64,000 nt of DNA from Heligmosomoides polygyrus polygyrus (lineage: Eukaryota > Nematoda > Chromadorea > Rhabditida > Heligmosomidae): the NCBI GenBank assembly GCA_947396885.1, contig OX377204.1, forward strand, positions 95,180,728-95,244,727, written 5' to 3'. Every line of letters starts with the position of its first letter. Position 1 is the stretch's first letter. This document shows positions 50,416-62,100 of the stretch, piece by piece. The notes under the pieces were generated by a model. That model saw nothing but the letters and a program-made list of their open reading frames with translations, ran no database searches and was not told where the DNA came from. The position numbers were made by a program, and so were the translations under genes.

Positions 50416-53400
50416 CTATAGAAATGAACTAATCGTCCTAACGTCGCTGAGAAAGCCTGCTTTTCTGGCTCGTGCATCACGAGATTCAACATCCTCTCCA
50501 GATTCTGAGCATCCTCTCGTTTCCCTGAAAGCAAAACCATTTAGGGTACAAGTCGTTAATATGGCCTACATGCGAAAGGGGCGGAAACGAGTCAGACCAA
50601 TAGAACCGCATCGAAAGCTTAAGCAGTTAACGACACTGCGATCGACCGGCGCTTTCCCGCTCCCCCCCCCCCCCTCCCTCACGTAGGTCCACATTAACGA
50701 CCAGCTTTCATTTTTTAAGGAAACATGACACAGTAGGTTCGTGATCTACCGTCTTGATTGTTGAAGCATCCTAGCAGCACATAACGTGCTTCCCTTTCCC
50801 ATGCCCCGCCCAGCGGGAAGAACGACCCAGAAGTAGGAACCACCCACCATACATCTTGACGAGTTCATCGTAGATCGAGGCTTTGTCTTGCGGTCGAAGT
50901 TGTAGGACCATCGACAATTCGAGCAGGGACTCCAATGCATTTACCTTAACTGCCGGGAATTCATGACCCAAATTTTTAGAGATTTTTTCGGCACTTGTCG
51001 GCAATCTGGCCTGCATGGGTAGGGGGATCGCGCTACGTTAACGCGAAGAGGTGCACGCTGAGCTCAAGGCTCTTCTCTGCCGACTCGGAGAAGAACACAT
51101 AACCCCAGTGTATACGGTAGTTGCTGTGATTGGCTAGCGCGTCTTTCTTGTGCAGGCCAAATTGGCGACAAGTACTAAAACAATGACGCTTCAAAAACTG
51201 ACCGCTTTCACCTTAGTAGCCAATTCCACTATATATCGAAGATATCCATGTTCTAAGCGAAGGTTCTCCTGAAATTTTTTTCTCGCCATAAAAATCAAAA
51301 ACTAAACTCAGGCGCTATCACAGAAAAGTGGGGCCACCCACCACCTCTTTCGTATTGCATTGCGATGTGCTTAAGGACACTGTATGTGTTCGATAAAACG
51401 GCGACCGGATTGTTCTGAATGAGGAATACCTGTCTGTCCCGATGTCACTCTGTCCGACTGTCCGCGCAAAATTAATGGCCGATGTAAGCGCTTGGCAATG
51501 TTCGACTGGCCAATCAATATCAATATAAATTATATTGATATTGGCTCATAATTGATTGGTTCGGGTAGAAGCCATGCAATCGTGTTAAGCGATGAACAGG
51601 GTTCACAGCAAATACCGTCCACGGCCATCTGGAGTAGACAGACGCAAAATTCGTGGCCGCAGATTAATTTCGTGCAAGTCGGCCTTCGCCTGAACCTTGA
51701 GCAACTGCAAAGACATGAACTGGATGGAGCAACTGGTTTCACAATCAATAAACAGAAGCGATGGACTAATCAATATCGATCAATATTTTCAGGACAGGCT
51801 TCACGCATCAAGGCAGCATCGATTGACGAATAAGTGTTCATCAACACAGTCTGGGAAGAAGCCATAGCCAGAAGTCCGCCACAGGGCTCGTATGTGTGTC
51901 TGTGCATGAGTCTGCACGCAAAAATAATGGCCGCTGGCGCCTGTCAAAATCTGCGTTCAGCTCATTTGGAATGGTGAGAAAAGACAAGTAATGAATGGCG
52001 ACACGATGGCAGGAGGGCGGGATAGAAGTGAAAACAACACTCCAATCAATATCGATCAATAGTATCGATTTTTGCCCAGAAATCATCATTTGAAGTGAAA
52101 AACACTCGAAAGTGTTGCCCGCTGTACAGGCTTTACATAAAAACACTGCATCGATTGGCCGATTTATATCGATCGAGACCACGGTCTGTGCGTCTGTCTG
52201 CCCTATGCGTCCGTCCACGCAAATTTCGTCGCCGAAAAATTCCGCTAAAATTCGTCTTCGTTTGAACTTTGAGCAGCTGCGAAGGCATGAACTGAACGTA
52301 GCTGGTTTCACTCTCAGTAAACAAAACCGATGGACCAATCAATACCGATCAATATTATCAGGACGGGCTTCGCGTCAAGACAGCATCAATGGAGCAATCA
52401 ATATTGATCAGCTCCATGACAATGATCCCCTGGGCAGAAGCCAGTCCCAATCCGTGCTTAATCAGCAAAATCATAATTAAAAGAAGAAGCCAGAAGTTAG
52501 CCTAGCCGCTGGAACAAGCTCACTTCTGGTTGTATTCAAAGCGTTGTGTCCCTTCTGCGTATAAAAGAGCTAGTCCGTACGTCTGTGTATGAGTCCATCC
52601 GCGAAAAAAATAATGGCCGCCGGGCTAACATCCTCGAAATGTTTCTTCAGTTGATCTCTGATGGTGGCAAAGGTGCACGAAAAATAATGAATGATGAAGT
52701 GATGGACCGTCGAGCTTTACACTAAAACCAAATCGATAAATCGATATGCCTATTAATATCGATCAATCGTATAGCTCTTCACCTACAGCTGCGCTTTTAG
52801 TTGAGTAGTAGTCATGCGGATACTACTGCAGCCCCTCCTACTTTATTCACCATAAGTAAGCAAAAAATAGTCCGGTCAATCAATATCAATAGATATTATG
52901 GATTTTTTGCAAACCGAGCGTTTCGGGTGCGAAGTCATGTACGCCGAGTAGACTATAAACATTGAAGTGATCAACACCATAGGATGCCAATATGCTCTCA
53001 AGCAAAACTCTTTCAGTAGTCGGACAGCCCACTAGCCTCAAATTCACCCCGATGACGTCATTTTGCCCCAAAAAGGGATATGCCCGGGGTATTTCACAAC
53101 AAAATTTATAATTATTCGCGCCCTGCTCTGATCGTGAATCACCTACATGACATCCTCTCACTGAACGGGTTAGTGCGTCTTTGCCGTTGTGGTTAAGGAG
53201 GTACTGTGGCCCCACCTTATTGGGACAGTGCCAGAAATCCGTTCGACTCACTCCTAAAGACTCCACGAAGGCTGCCTTCTTTCCTAGCTCCAGGAACAGA
53301 AATCCTTTGAGACGCTGGAGACCGGACGGTGACGTGGACGATGATATGACGTTCTCTACTGAAAAAGTCGCTTCAAAATCTTTAAGATAAGCTGTTACAG

Positions 53401-56400
53401 GATGTTTTGTTGCGATCAAAACTCTTGCGCCAGGCAGGACTCGAACCCGCATCTTCTGCTTTCCGGGCAGCGATGTTTGCCTTACACCACCGGCGCTGTT
53501 TGACCGCACGTAACATCCACGAGATCCTCCAGGTCTGTCAGCGTGATACGGGGATTTAAGATAAGGTCTTTCAGCTCCAGAGGTCGGATTCATCAACAAT
53601 TAACCCGTGGGTATGCGGGTGATAAGGGGTAGAGATAAGATAAGAGTCAGGCAGAGATAACGCAAGAGTCAGAGACGCAGGCTTCATTGTGGGTATCTCT
53701 ACCCCTTATACCCGCGGGTTAGTCGTTGATGAATCCGGCCCCAGGAGGTCTCAGCAAAAAAAATCAAACCCCAATCAGGAGACGGACTCAGCCGGCATTT
53801 CTCTCAAGCACCATAGAAGGGCCAGAAGACCAAGAAGCCCGCTGAGGAGTCTCCTCAGCACCCACTTCCTGTTGCTCTTTCTGAACGGAAATTTGTCCTG
53901 TGTCAGAGGTCACCCGACGGATTATTAATTGCCAAAAAATTGCCGACGACCCATTGCGCACTGCACTTTCGGATCACCTCTTCTTCTTCTGTACTTTGAA
54001 AGCGTCGCATTTCCACCTTTACCTGTTCTTCTCAAAGAGGTCATGGACATGCGCCTTGCACTCTCAGTGTTGCAGAATCGTGGCGCCATCCCAGCCGACA
54101 CAGCGTATCGCGTTTTTCGGCGAAATTTGTTTGCGCAGGGAGCGAAGAACGTGTGTGACTGGCGCAGTGGCAAGGGAACCCCCCCCCCACCACCACCACC
54201 ACACCAAAAAATTCAATTTTAGAGCTGGAACTTCATTTCATAGAATTTCGAAAAAAAGCATCAGTCTACGGCACTTTGCTGGAGTACTGATTTTTGCTGC
54301 TATTTGAGGTCTCTCTGGATAGTCACCTAGGTTTTTTTTGAAGTTTTAGTGAAACATTATTTTTAATCCCGGTTGTTCGTCTCATTTTTTAGTTACTTCT
54401 TATTGTTTTTTTTTAAGAATGATGGTGTTTGGTGCTCGCTAACTTACAGGGTTTCATTATTTGACATGACCTTATTCATGTAATAAAGATGTGTTTGTCA
54501 AAAAGCAACGTTAATTAATCAAGAGCTATTCCGTCCGTGCGTCTGTGCGTGCGTCTCTCACCCATCCTGCTTCCTGTCTTCGAGAGCGGAGGGAGGACAA
54601 TTTCAATCGACATTAACGATTACTGTGAAGAGCGAACAGATGAGTTGAGAGCGTTGAAATACGACGGCCTCTGAATGAGCCCCCAACCAAAATGCAATAC
54701 ATCTAAGCAGCCAATCAATATCAATCGATGAGATTGATCGAGTCCTGCATTCAGTCACCGCACACAACAGGGCTACACCATTTTTCTATCAAATTTCTAT
54801 TAACAAATTTCTATTAAAATTTTTTTCCAAATTTCCATTTAAAAAATTATTCTAACATTTTGGAGAGTCTCTAGTTTAATGCACTTTTCAAATCAAATTG
54901 AACACCCGTCTAAGCTAGTCGAAGGCTTTCGAAATCAAAGCGAAGCCTTCCAAATCAAAATAACCTTCTTCTGCATTAAACTAGAGACTCTCCAAAAATG
55001 TTAGAATAATTTTGTTAATCAAGGAAAAATTTAGTAAAACTTTCTTTAAAGTTTTAATTCACTAACCCAATAAGTTAAGACATTATTTGAAATGTTGGAA
55101 AAATTTTATTTTTCGAGGAAAACAGTGGTTTAAAGCTTGTTTTAAAGAACAGGAAGGTGGCCATTTTACTGCCAAAAAAGAAGACTGGGCCACGCCCTCG
55201 TCCAAGACGTCGCGATTTTTATTCGATTGAAAGCAAAATTTATGTTTGCCTGGAATCTCACACCTGTAAACGATATCTAGAAAAAACTATAAAGAACACA
55301 GATATCCTCACTTTGATGCTTCGCATAAGTAGCATTTCCACTATCAATCAAATGTGAGTGCATGACGCGATTTCATCTTTTATTGTGCTATATGCTTGCT
55401 CCTTTACTCCGCTTTAAGACAAATTTTAAATGATTATTTTTTCTCAGAAAAACAAAAATTTCCAAGAATTATTACAGTTATTGAGACAGGCGGGCGCGTG
55501 TAGCGCAGTCGGAGGAGGCGCGACTGTCGCGTGCACCCGATACCAGGTTCCTGGTTCGGATTTCCCGCCCAGGCCAACCAAGCCTTCCCTCCCTCTGGGG
55601 TCGGTGAATTGGTACCAGACTTGTCTGGGAAGGATAAAGCGCTGACTTGTTCATCGGCTGGCCACCGCAAGTCATTGTATGGCCAAATACGCATTCATAT
55701 CGCCTCCACGATATCCCGTAGAAGTAGAATGCGCTGGCGCATCCCAGAAGGGATTGAGTAACGTCGTCCTTTATCCTTTATTTATCCTTTATTGAGACAG
55801 GTGAACTAAAACCTTCAAAGAAAGCTAAACCGAACTTCCTCTGAGCAAAAATGTATTCTAACCGTCTTAGTGACTCTGTAGCTTACCTGCCTGAAGTCAT
55901 TTCAATTTGAAAGAGTTCGCTTTGATTTGAAAAGTCTTAGACTAGACTAGAAGAGTGTCCAATTCGACATGAAAATGGTATAATCCGCCTGTGAGTCTGT
56001 GCGTGCACTCCTCAACATTGCCCCTCTTCTGAAGAGTGAAGACTTTCAATCAATACTGCCGACCTCTTCCAAGGGTCTACACAATAAGATGAAAATAACA
56101 CAATATTCAGCTGCTGCACAATGGATGGGGTTTGCGCAGAGATGTAGACTTTATCAATCAATCAATACCGATCGATGCCGTGCATTTTAAGGTGCCGATA
56201 CCTTTGTTTGGTAAAAGCAACAAACCGCGCAATTTAACTGGATCCGCTAAACAGTGATAGCTACGGTCCCAATCCCTACGGCAGTAACGTTGCCGCCAGA
56301 ATGCAATCGTTAGTCAGTGTCAATCAATCTTTCTCGATCAATATCGATCGATACCCATAGATAGTGAACGCAAGAGGAGCTTGCCTTGGCTAACCTTCCA

Positions 56401-57739
56401 TTATTAATGTGTAGAAAAGACGATACTACATTACATATTAAACCCATCTCACTAGTAGTAGTATGCATAAAATCCGTCTGCGCGTCCGTGCGTGCACCTT
56501 CCCGTAATCCTGCCCATACCGTTTTACGGTGAACGTAGCATCGATTTCTCGCCTACAGTTTGCGGCATAAAATGAGGGCATAAAATGAGGACGACACAAC
56601 TATGATGATCGCTGCAAGAGCTCTACAACAAAAAAAAAAAACAAATGCTAATGACCAGTCGATCAATATCGATCGATAACATCAAGTTTTGCACGCCGGC
56701 CACCTATGTAATGATCGATCTTGACCAATATTGATATCAATTTGGAAACTCTTGCTATCACGGGGAATATAGCTAACCCGTCCGTGCGTCTATGCCTGCG
56801 TCCTTCATTTGAATGTTAACAGTACTGGTTGATGTTATCAATTTTTATAAGAATTATTACTGGGGAAGGCGACAGACGGCCATGGATAAAAAACCTTACA
56901 ATAATGATCAGACCAACCAATCAATGTCAATCAATAATATCGATTTTGACATATCGCCAACAATTAAGGTCGTAAACGTTTTTTCCACTTGATTTTCCCA
57001 CAGGACTCGACAAATAAATATAGCTACGGTCTCAATCCCTATAGCAGTTATTTGCCGGGCGATAGTTACTACAAATCAATATCAAGCAACTTGCATCGAT
57101 CAATATCGATCGATAGACGTATACAAAAATGAACCGCAAGAGGCGCTTGTTCCGACTATACATCCAAATTTAGTGAAAGAAACGAGGCACGCCTTCTTCA
57201 CATGCACTATGTGTGAAAAAATAATGCATCCGTGCGTCCGTCTGTGGATCCATACCTTAAGCAAACCCTCGGTCGATCAATACTAGTCGTTTTCTCAAGA
57301 GTTGACAGTCTCAGTAGAGGTGACGCAAATATTATAACCGCTGGTTGGGCTTCGCACAAATTAAGCAGAATCAATTAGCCAATCAATATAGGTCGATAAT
57401 ATCGATTTTCATCTGAAATTCGAAGTGAAAGAAACGCACTGAAGTACGGTTTTAATGCCAAATATTTGATTCAATAAGGTTTTAGGACCTAGCGAAGGCT
57501 GTGTGGTCCAGACCACATCTTCGAGTATAGCTATGAGGTCTCACACAAATACTGAGTCAGCCTCCCAGAAAAGAAGTAAAGGCCTTGACGTTAACCTCTC
57601 CCAACCTTGTGACAGCTCCTCAGCTGTCCCGTGTTCCATAGCACTGCGAAGGAGGCGATAGAACGTGCGTGTCAGTGACTTCACCCTGCCGAGTGCTCTC
57701 AGCTGCTCCAGCTCCGTGAGTGCCGCAGCGATGCCGTCA
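50416..57739 (-). CDS. Helical-repeat protein, PPR/LRPPRC-like (four internal exons)
   Basis: Exons 57606-57739, 53252-53358, 50848-51010 and 50416-50524 are joined by GT-AG sites whose phases agree at every junction (1/2, 0/0, 1/2). They encode ALTELEQLRALGRVKSLTRT, RLKGFLFLELGKKAAFVESL, LELSMVLQLRPQDKASIYDE, LVKMYGKREDAQNLERMLNL and AFSATLGRLVHFY. The Y-D-E-L-V-K-M-Y-G-K pattern and paired amphipathic helices suit pentatricopeptide (PPR) repeats, so a mitochondrial RNA-binding protein of LRPPRC type is my best guess; other alpha-solenoids are possible. The donor of the first exon (CAAG|GTTGGG) is weak. Start and end are not seen. Introns of 4.2 and 2.2 kb hold the degenerate repeat field, a tRNA-like element and MITEs. 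Confidence 0.55.
50545..50705. mobile_element. GGCCTACATG MITE, copy 2, with a 13-base C run
   Basis: GTCGTTAATATGGCCTACATG and ACGTAGGTCCACATTAACGAC are its inverted ends. It lies in the intron between two exons of the PPR-like gene. Confidence 0.75.
53396..53545 (-). mobile_element. Solo copy of the tRNA-Gly-like element
   Basis: It matches the left arm and centre of 43375-43650 (GTTACAGGATGTTTTGTTGCG, TCCTCCAGGTCTGTCAGC) but lacks the second arm. The tRNA-like gene is 53427-53496 on -, with intact acceptor and anticodon stems, loop CCGGAAA and T arm GCGGGTTCGAGTCCTGC (one mismatch). Confidence 0.8.
53588..53742. mobile_element. GATTCATCAA MITE with CAG duplication
   Basis: AGGTCGGATTCATCAAC and GTTGATGAATCCGGCC are its ends; CAG lies directly outside on both sides. 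The interior (GGGTATGCGGG, GGGGTAGAGATA) matches 13501-13666. Confidence 0.8.
53760..54850. other. No supported gene
   Basis: It includes a 10-base C run followed by ACC repeats (54179-54205) and AT-rich sequence. One repeat-field unit is at 54530-54750. Confidence 0.4.
54848..55012. mobile_element. MITE with 38-base near-perfect termini
   Basis: ATTCTAACATTTTGGAGAGTC and CTCTAGTTTAATGCA are mirrored by TGCATTAAACTAGAGACTC and CAAAAATGTTAGAAT. Confidence 0.9.
55490..55795 (+). mobile_element. SINE family A, copy 3
   Basis: The head GCGGGCGCGTGTAGCGCAGTC carries the A box and GGTTCCTGGTTCGGATTTCC the B box. The body is nearly the same as 26185-26480, and the tail repeats CCTTTATCCTTTATTT. 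Confidence 0.9.
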
Positions 57740-57830
57740 CTGAAAGGTGATTGACTGTTACCAGAATAGCGGCAAAACCTTCTGAAGAAGCACCACATTG
57801 ACACAAGCATCTGCTAAAACCGCCGCCTCA

Positions 57831-57965
57831 GCCTTAGTTTATACTTGCACCGCCACGCGGCGCGGCACCATGGTCGTGATATATATCGATTCTTCGCGCG
57901 GCCCTATCAATATCTATTCCGACAATTGTGTCGTGCCACGCTGCGGCGTAAGTATAAACTAGGGC
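57831..57965. mobile_element. Harbinger-like MITE, TAA family
   Basis: CCTTAGTTTATACTTGCACC and GTAAGTATAAACTAGGGC are its ends, with the ATATATCGATTCTTCGCG core. It lies next to the first visible exon of the PPR-like gene. Confidence 0.85.
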
Positions 57966-58384
57966 TTAATGAAAAAGGCGAAGAAAGGAAGAATGCGTGT
58001 CAGAACTTTTATGAAGACGTCCGACTAACGCAATGGGTACACTGCTGCAGCTCCCTTTCCAATTTTCAAGAAAGTAGACGCCTAAACGTTCCTGTTGCAA
58101 TGACCACAGTAAGATCTACATTGTTGACATTCAGAAGCTTGCCAGAAGCTCAACTTGCTGCTTATGGACAAAGAAGATCTCCTGCCTTTAACTCTGCGTA
58201 AATTCAAGAAATTTCTGTTAAATAAGTTATTGTATTAGCTGTTTTCAAAAGCACATAGACCTTCCACTGTACCTTCTAGTACTGTTTTGTGTTGAGCTGT
58301 TTTCTATTTAGGACCTCTAAGCTTTTACCATTTTTTTACTGTTTTACGGGTGAGTCCCATGTATTCACACCATGAATAAGTTAA

Positions 58385-59860
58385 TACGTTTATAAATAGA
58401 TGTTGACATCGCCTGTATCACCTGTCGTCCCGTTGATCATCGAGTTGCTCCAGCTGACACCAGCAGCGTCTACATTCGTCCCTGTCGCGTGCCAGAATGC
58501 TCCAATGGATCCTCCTCGCCAGGGGGACATGAAGAGCGTCATATCGGTCGTCCAGGGCTTTCACGAAGAAGTCCAACCAATGCGTTCGTTAGGAGTCCTG
58601 GTGTTCTTTTGATATCCCGCGGAATCCAATTGGTGACGGCGCTCGTCCAGCGGGTGTCTGCAAGCGTATTACGTGACCGGATGCCCACCTAACTTTCGAC
58701 GACTTGATCGAAGCAACAGCGTCATTGATCTTCGAACGTCGACCAAGCTCAGAAAATTTCTTGCATTCTTTCACATGCCACTACGAGCATCGTTGCCTCG
58801 ATCCTCGTTGCGCAACGCTGACCGTTTGTATAGCCTTAAACTCTGCCCATTTGCTCAGGACCAAGGCGTATCTAGGGCAGGAAAAAACGGTAGAGTCGAG
58901 TATGTGGGCACAGTTGTTTTTCGTCTTCTTCGCGGCTTCATCGACGCTCTTGAAAGCTCCCCAAGCAGCTCGTTTCCTACTGCTCAGCTCTGGCGCTAGG
59001 TTGTTGGCAATGTTGACTTCACGACCCAGATACACGTAGTTGGAGCATTCGAAGTTGTTCGCTCCGTTCAGCGAGAATGGGGCATCAGAAACTCGTCCGT
59101 TCCTCATGAACATCGTCTTTGTAGATTCAGCTGCAGTCCAACGTTCCCACATACAAGATCGAAGTCGGCCAGCATTCACTCCGCCTGGCTGATGCTCAGT
59201 GTTATGAGCACGATGTGTCACAGAAGCGAAAATGGCCGTCAACCTTCATTTCCATGTCTTCCCATTCATTTCGCTCATGACGTTTTCTAGAGTGGCGATG
59301 AAAATCTTCGGGGATATGGTATCCCCCTGCCAAACCCCTCTCTTCACGTCAATGACGACGTCGTTGTAGAATGGTGAGATCTTGGTAGCGAATCCACTGT
59401 ACAGTACTCGAAGGAGTCTGATGTACTGCGTAAGAACGCCCTGAGTGCTCAGGGCGTTCGACGACTGCTTCAGATTCGACAGAGTCGAAGGCCTTCTTCA
59501 GGTCGATGAACGTAAGGCAAAGCGCAAGCTTGTACTCTCGCGACACTTCGATGGGTTTCGTGACGGCATGTGGTCGATCCGTTGAATCCTCTCCGAAATC
59601 CTGCTTGTTCGCATGACTGTCCTTCGTCCAGGAGCCAGATTCATCAACGACTTACAGCAATCTAACGGCGAAAATACTGCCGAAATCCCCGATAGCGCGG
59701 CTTATCAACAAGCGATATGCCGCGCTATCTGGGACTCCGCCAGTATTTTCCCCGTTAGATTGCTAAAATTCCTTGATGAATCAGCTCCCAGCGTTTTGCT
59801 GATCCTATTTAGGATGACTCGAGTGAAGAGCTTGCAAGCAATTGACAGCTAGGGATAGAT
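58385..59860 (-). pseudogene. RTE-type non-LTR retrotransposon, 3' part
   Basis: In order on -: ACKLFTRVILNRISKTL (59800-59850), a MITE insertion, then CEQAGFRRGF, VSREYKLALCLTFIDLKKAF (catalytic region of RT), WQGDTISPKIF-type sequence near 59310, KTMFMRNGRVSDAPFSLNGA, NYVYLGREVNIANNLAPELS and RAAWGAFKSV. It ends with the C-terminal [16 protein letters not shown] block. Multiple frameshifts are present. The CTMFMRNG and LGREVN blocks are those of strongylid RTEs as I know them. The 5' half with the endonuclease is missing. Confidence 0.85.
59632..59788. mobile_element. GATTCATCAA MITE inserted in the RTE, with CAG/CTG duplication
   Basis: GAGCCAGATTCATCAACGAC and TTGATGAATCAGCTCC are its ends. 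CAG lies at 59629-59631 and 59789-59791. Removing the element and one CAG restores the RTE reading ISKTLDEGQ-type motif across the junction. Confidence 0.95.
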
Positions 59861-60048
59861 TTGCCAAATCGAAAACGACCGACAACCAGTGAGGAGCATG
59901 ACGATATGACCAGGAGAGAGCTATTTAAGCGGTCGTCAGACACAGACACCTTCATTTTTACTACAGTGCGGCTCAAGAAGCTCCAAGCAGAAGCAGCTAA
60001 TCACATCCACGGCGCCAACGCGAACAGACGCAACGATCTACATAGAAG

Positions 60049-60701
60049 ATGATGAAGGCAGCGCTGAGCCATGCCGGCAGTGTCATGTTTGGAGTGTCGA
60101 AAAAGTTGAGGAAGAATCCCTCCAAAGAGACGGTGAAGGATAAGGTATGTGCTGCTGATCCCTAGAAGTTCACGCTTCCTGACAACACTAATTCAGGATC
60201 CATTCGCCGAATTCAAATCCCATAAAAGACCTCAAGGAATGTCGGAAGCTGTAAGGCAGCAAGGCTCTTCCTGCTTGGATGGGGCATAATGTGGACGAAC
60301 GAAGGCAGAGGACGCCAAATGACGTCATGTTCTGCATGCTGTTTTCATTTGACCATATTGCCCCACCCCGCTAGGAAGGCACCGAGTTTTCCAGTTCATT
60401 AATTAGACCTCAAAAAAGCAGTCGCTTTCAGTTGGCTCGGAAACTGGAAAGCATTATCTACAATATCTTCACAAGCAATCCAATGACTGCCGAGAAGATG
60501 CTGGTCTTTGAGGATATGCGCGAAATCTGTCTGCGAGCTCGAGAACTCTTCCTTCAAGAGCCTTGCATCGTCAGGTATAGCGGATCCGCTATGAATGTAA
60601 CAGCTCAACCAGTTTTCGTCCAAGTTTCAGAGCTTCTCCCCCACTACACATCATCGGTGACATTCACGGACAGCTATTCGATCTGATCGATATTCTGAAA
60701 A
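60049..60701 (+). CDS. PP1-like Ser/Thr protein phosphatase, 5' part (four exons)
   Basis: Exons: 60049-60144 (start ATGATGAAG; SHAGSVMFGVSKKLRKNPSK), 60197-60250 (DPFAEFKSHKRPQGMSEA), 60432-60574 (LARKLESIIYNIFTSNPMTA, then EICLRARELFLQEPCIV) and 60631-60701 (SPPLHIIGDIHGQLFDLIDI). Introns are 52, 181 and 56 nt with GT-AG sites, and all phases agree. GDIHGQ is the first metal-binding motif of PPP phosphatases (Asp and His ligands), and the I-C-L-R-A-R-E-L-F-L helix precedes it as in PP1. The N-terminal 50 residues are an extension typical of nematode-expanded PP1-like proteins. The later motifs (GDYVDRG, RGNHE) do not occur between 60702 and 64000, so the gene either continues beyond the window across a long intron or is truncated. 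Confidence 0.8.
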
Positions 60702-61069
60702 GTGTTTGTCCACGTTTTACCGAGTGGAAATACAGTAGCCCCTGCTGCTGCTAATCCACACACCAGTTAGCGATTGAGCGCGGAAACTCTCGGGCATCCT
60801 GCTCCTTTAGCCCCCCCCCCCCCCCCTCCCGACATTCGTCACTTATACAACATGGTCTGCCTGGTGAAGCGTTTTACTGCTGTTGTTTCCACAACAGGGG
60901 GTTCTGTGGGGCTTAGTTAGGAAATGGCTATTTGTTTGAGGAACCAGGAAAGGGAAGGGATTCACGGGAAGCGATCGAGGCAAGAGAGCGAGGCAGAAGA
61001 GAGAGGCGAGAGATGATACCGCTATGATATCGCTTATCTGTCGTTCCCGCCGCTTCATGAATACGGCCT

Positions 61070-61400
61070 CAGGATGCACCATCCAAGCTGCTCATGTGAA
61101 AACTGTTTTCGTTGCTCAGAGGAGTACGTAGCTGGAGGGAAGTGACTCCAGGATGGGGGCAAAAACGCCGCATCCAGAAGGACGAAACCCCAAGCTCGCC
61201 CGTGTGAAGCGATCCAACTACCCACTGCGCCACGATCCGCTTGCCAGTGGCGCCATCGCTGGCGTACAAGAGACGTTGACGCAAGCCACGACGCATCGGC
61301 AGCAGGCGCACGCTACAGTATCCCGCAAACCTACGCATCAACCCGCGCGCGCCAATTTGATGCATTCTATCGAAGACGTTTTGGCGCAATGATACCACGG
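61070..61400 (-). mobile_element. tRNA-derived SINE family F, copy 1
   Basis: On - the sequence GATCGTGGCGCAGTGGGTAG (61215-61234) is an A box; a GGGGTTTCGTCC B box follows at 61175-61190. A partner with GTGCAGTGGATAG lies at 63540-63745. Flanking GCGTACAAGAGAC and AACCTACGCATCAACCCGCG words are shared. Confidence 0.6.
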
Positions 61401-61618
61401 GGGGCCAGCCCATGGGCTTCGACCGACCTAAGCGTAGCAGTCGGATATGGTGACGTGGAATTTCCCACATTGTACGCAAACTGACGCGTACATACGTGTA
61501 ATGCAAATTGCAGCGAGAGAGGCCTAGGTCAAACGAGTAAAAACTCGTTCAAATGTGGGCTGGCCCCCTCATAGTAGCATTGCGCCCACGTCTTCTCCTT
61601 GCATCTATTCCGATCTCC

Positions 61619-61958
61619 TGATGCCCTCCCCAGGAAATAACGGGTGCTGTCGCTGGAATATTGAAAAAATAGTTATAAAAGCATGAAGAGGCTCGAGCGG
61701 CTCCACACGTAATCCCAGTTTTCAAATTCCCGCGCACCGAATGTGTCGCGTCCATTTATTCACCGTAGAGGCGACCCAGGGACGCCTGGAGCGTGTTTTG
61801 TGTTATTGTTTCTCTTATTGTTCGCCTTATTGTTTTTGTTTCTGTGTTTTGGCTGTTTCTGATATTGAATGGCCTTCCCAAGGGACTCTGGGAGCCACGT
61901 TATAACTGGACTCGCGTTCGGAAGCGAACAGTAGGACATCCAAGTCCAGTTATAAGGT
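61619..61958. repeat. Dispersed repeat G, copy 2 (inverse of copy 1)
   Basis: It matches 10704-11032 in opposite orientation, including the terminal hairpin with CCAGTTATAA words. Confidence 0.75.
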
Positions 61959-62100
61959 GCTCCGCAGTTGGGATTGAACCGCCAGGTGTTCAGATCACAT
62001 TTTATGTGAAATGACACCCGAACATCAAAAAACCAACTGTTGTAGCTATTGGGGAAGTGAACCTCTTGTCAAAGCAGAGAACAACGCATAACACGTGAGG

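Larger units (their letters stand above)
51420..57430. repeat. Field of degenerate repeat units (CGTCCGTGCGT / AATGGCCGC / ATCAATATCGATCGAT)
   Basis: About ten units share an ordered trio: a CGTCCGTGCGTCTGTG-type word, a GCAAAAATAATGGCCGC word, and CAATCAATATCGATCGATA often followed by ATATCGATTTT. Examples of the third word: 51770, 52043, 52336, 52396, 52750, 54713, 56158, 56335, 56655, 56925, 57090, 57380. Spacing ranges from about 200 to several hundred bases. No protein is encoded, apart from the PPR-like exon at 53252-53358 and inserted elements. Confidence 0.7.

Noticed and set aside
52886..53599. A 237-codon open frame on -
   Set aside because: It runs through the tRNA-Gly-like element and a MITE. 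Only 53252-53358 has exon features with GT-AG borders; I treat the rest as fortuitous.
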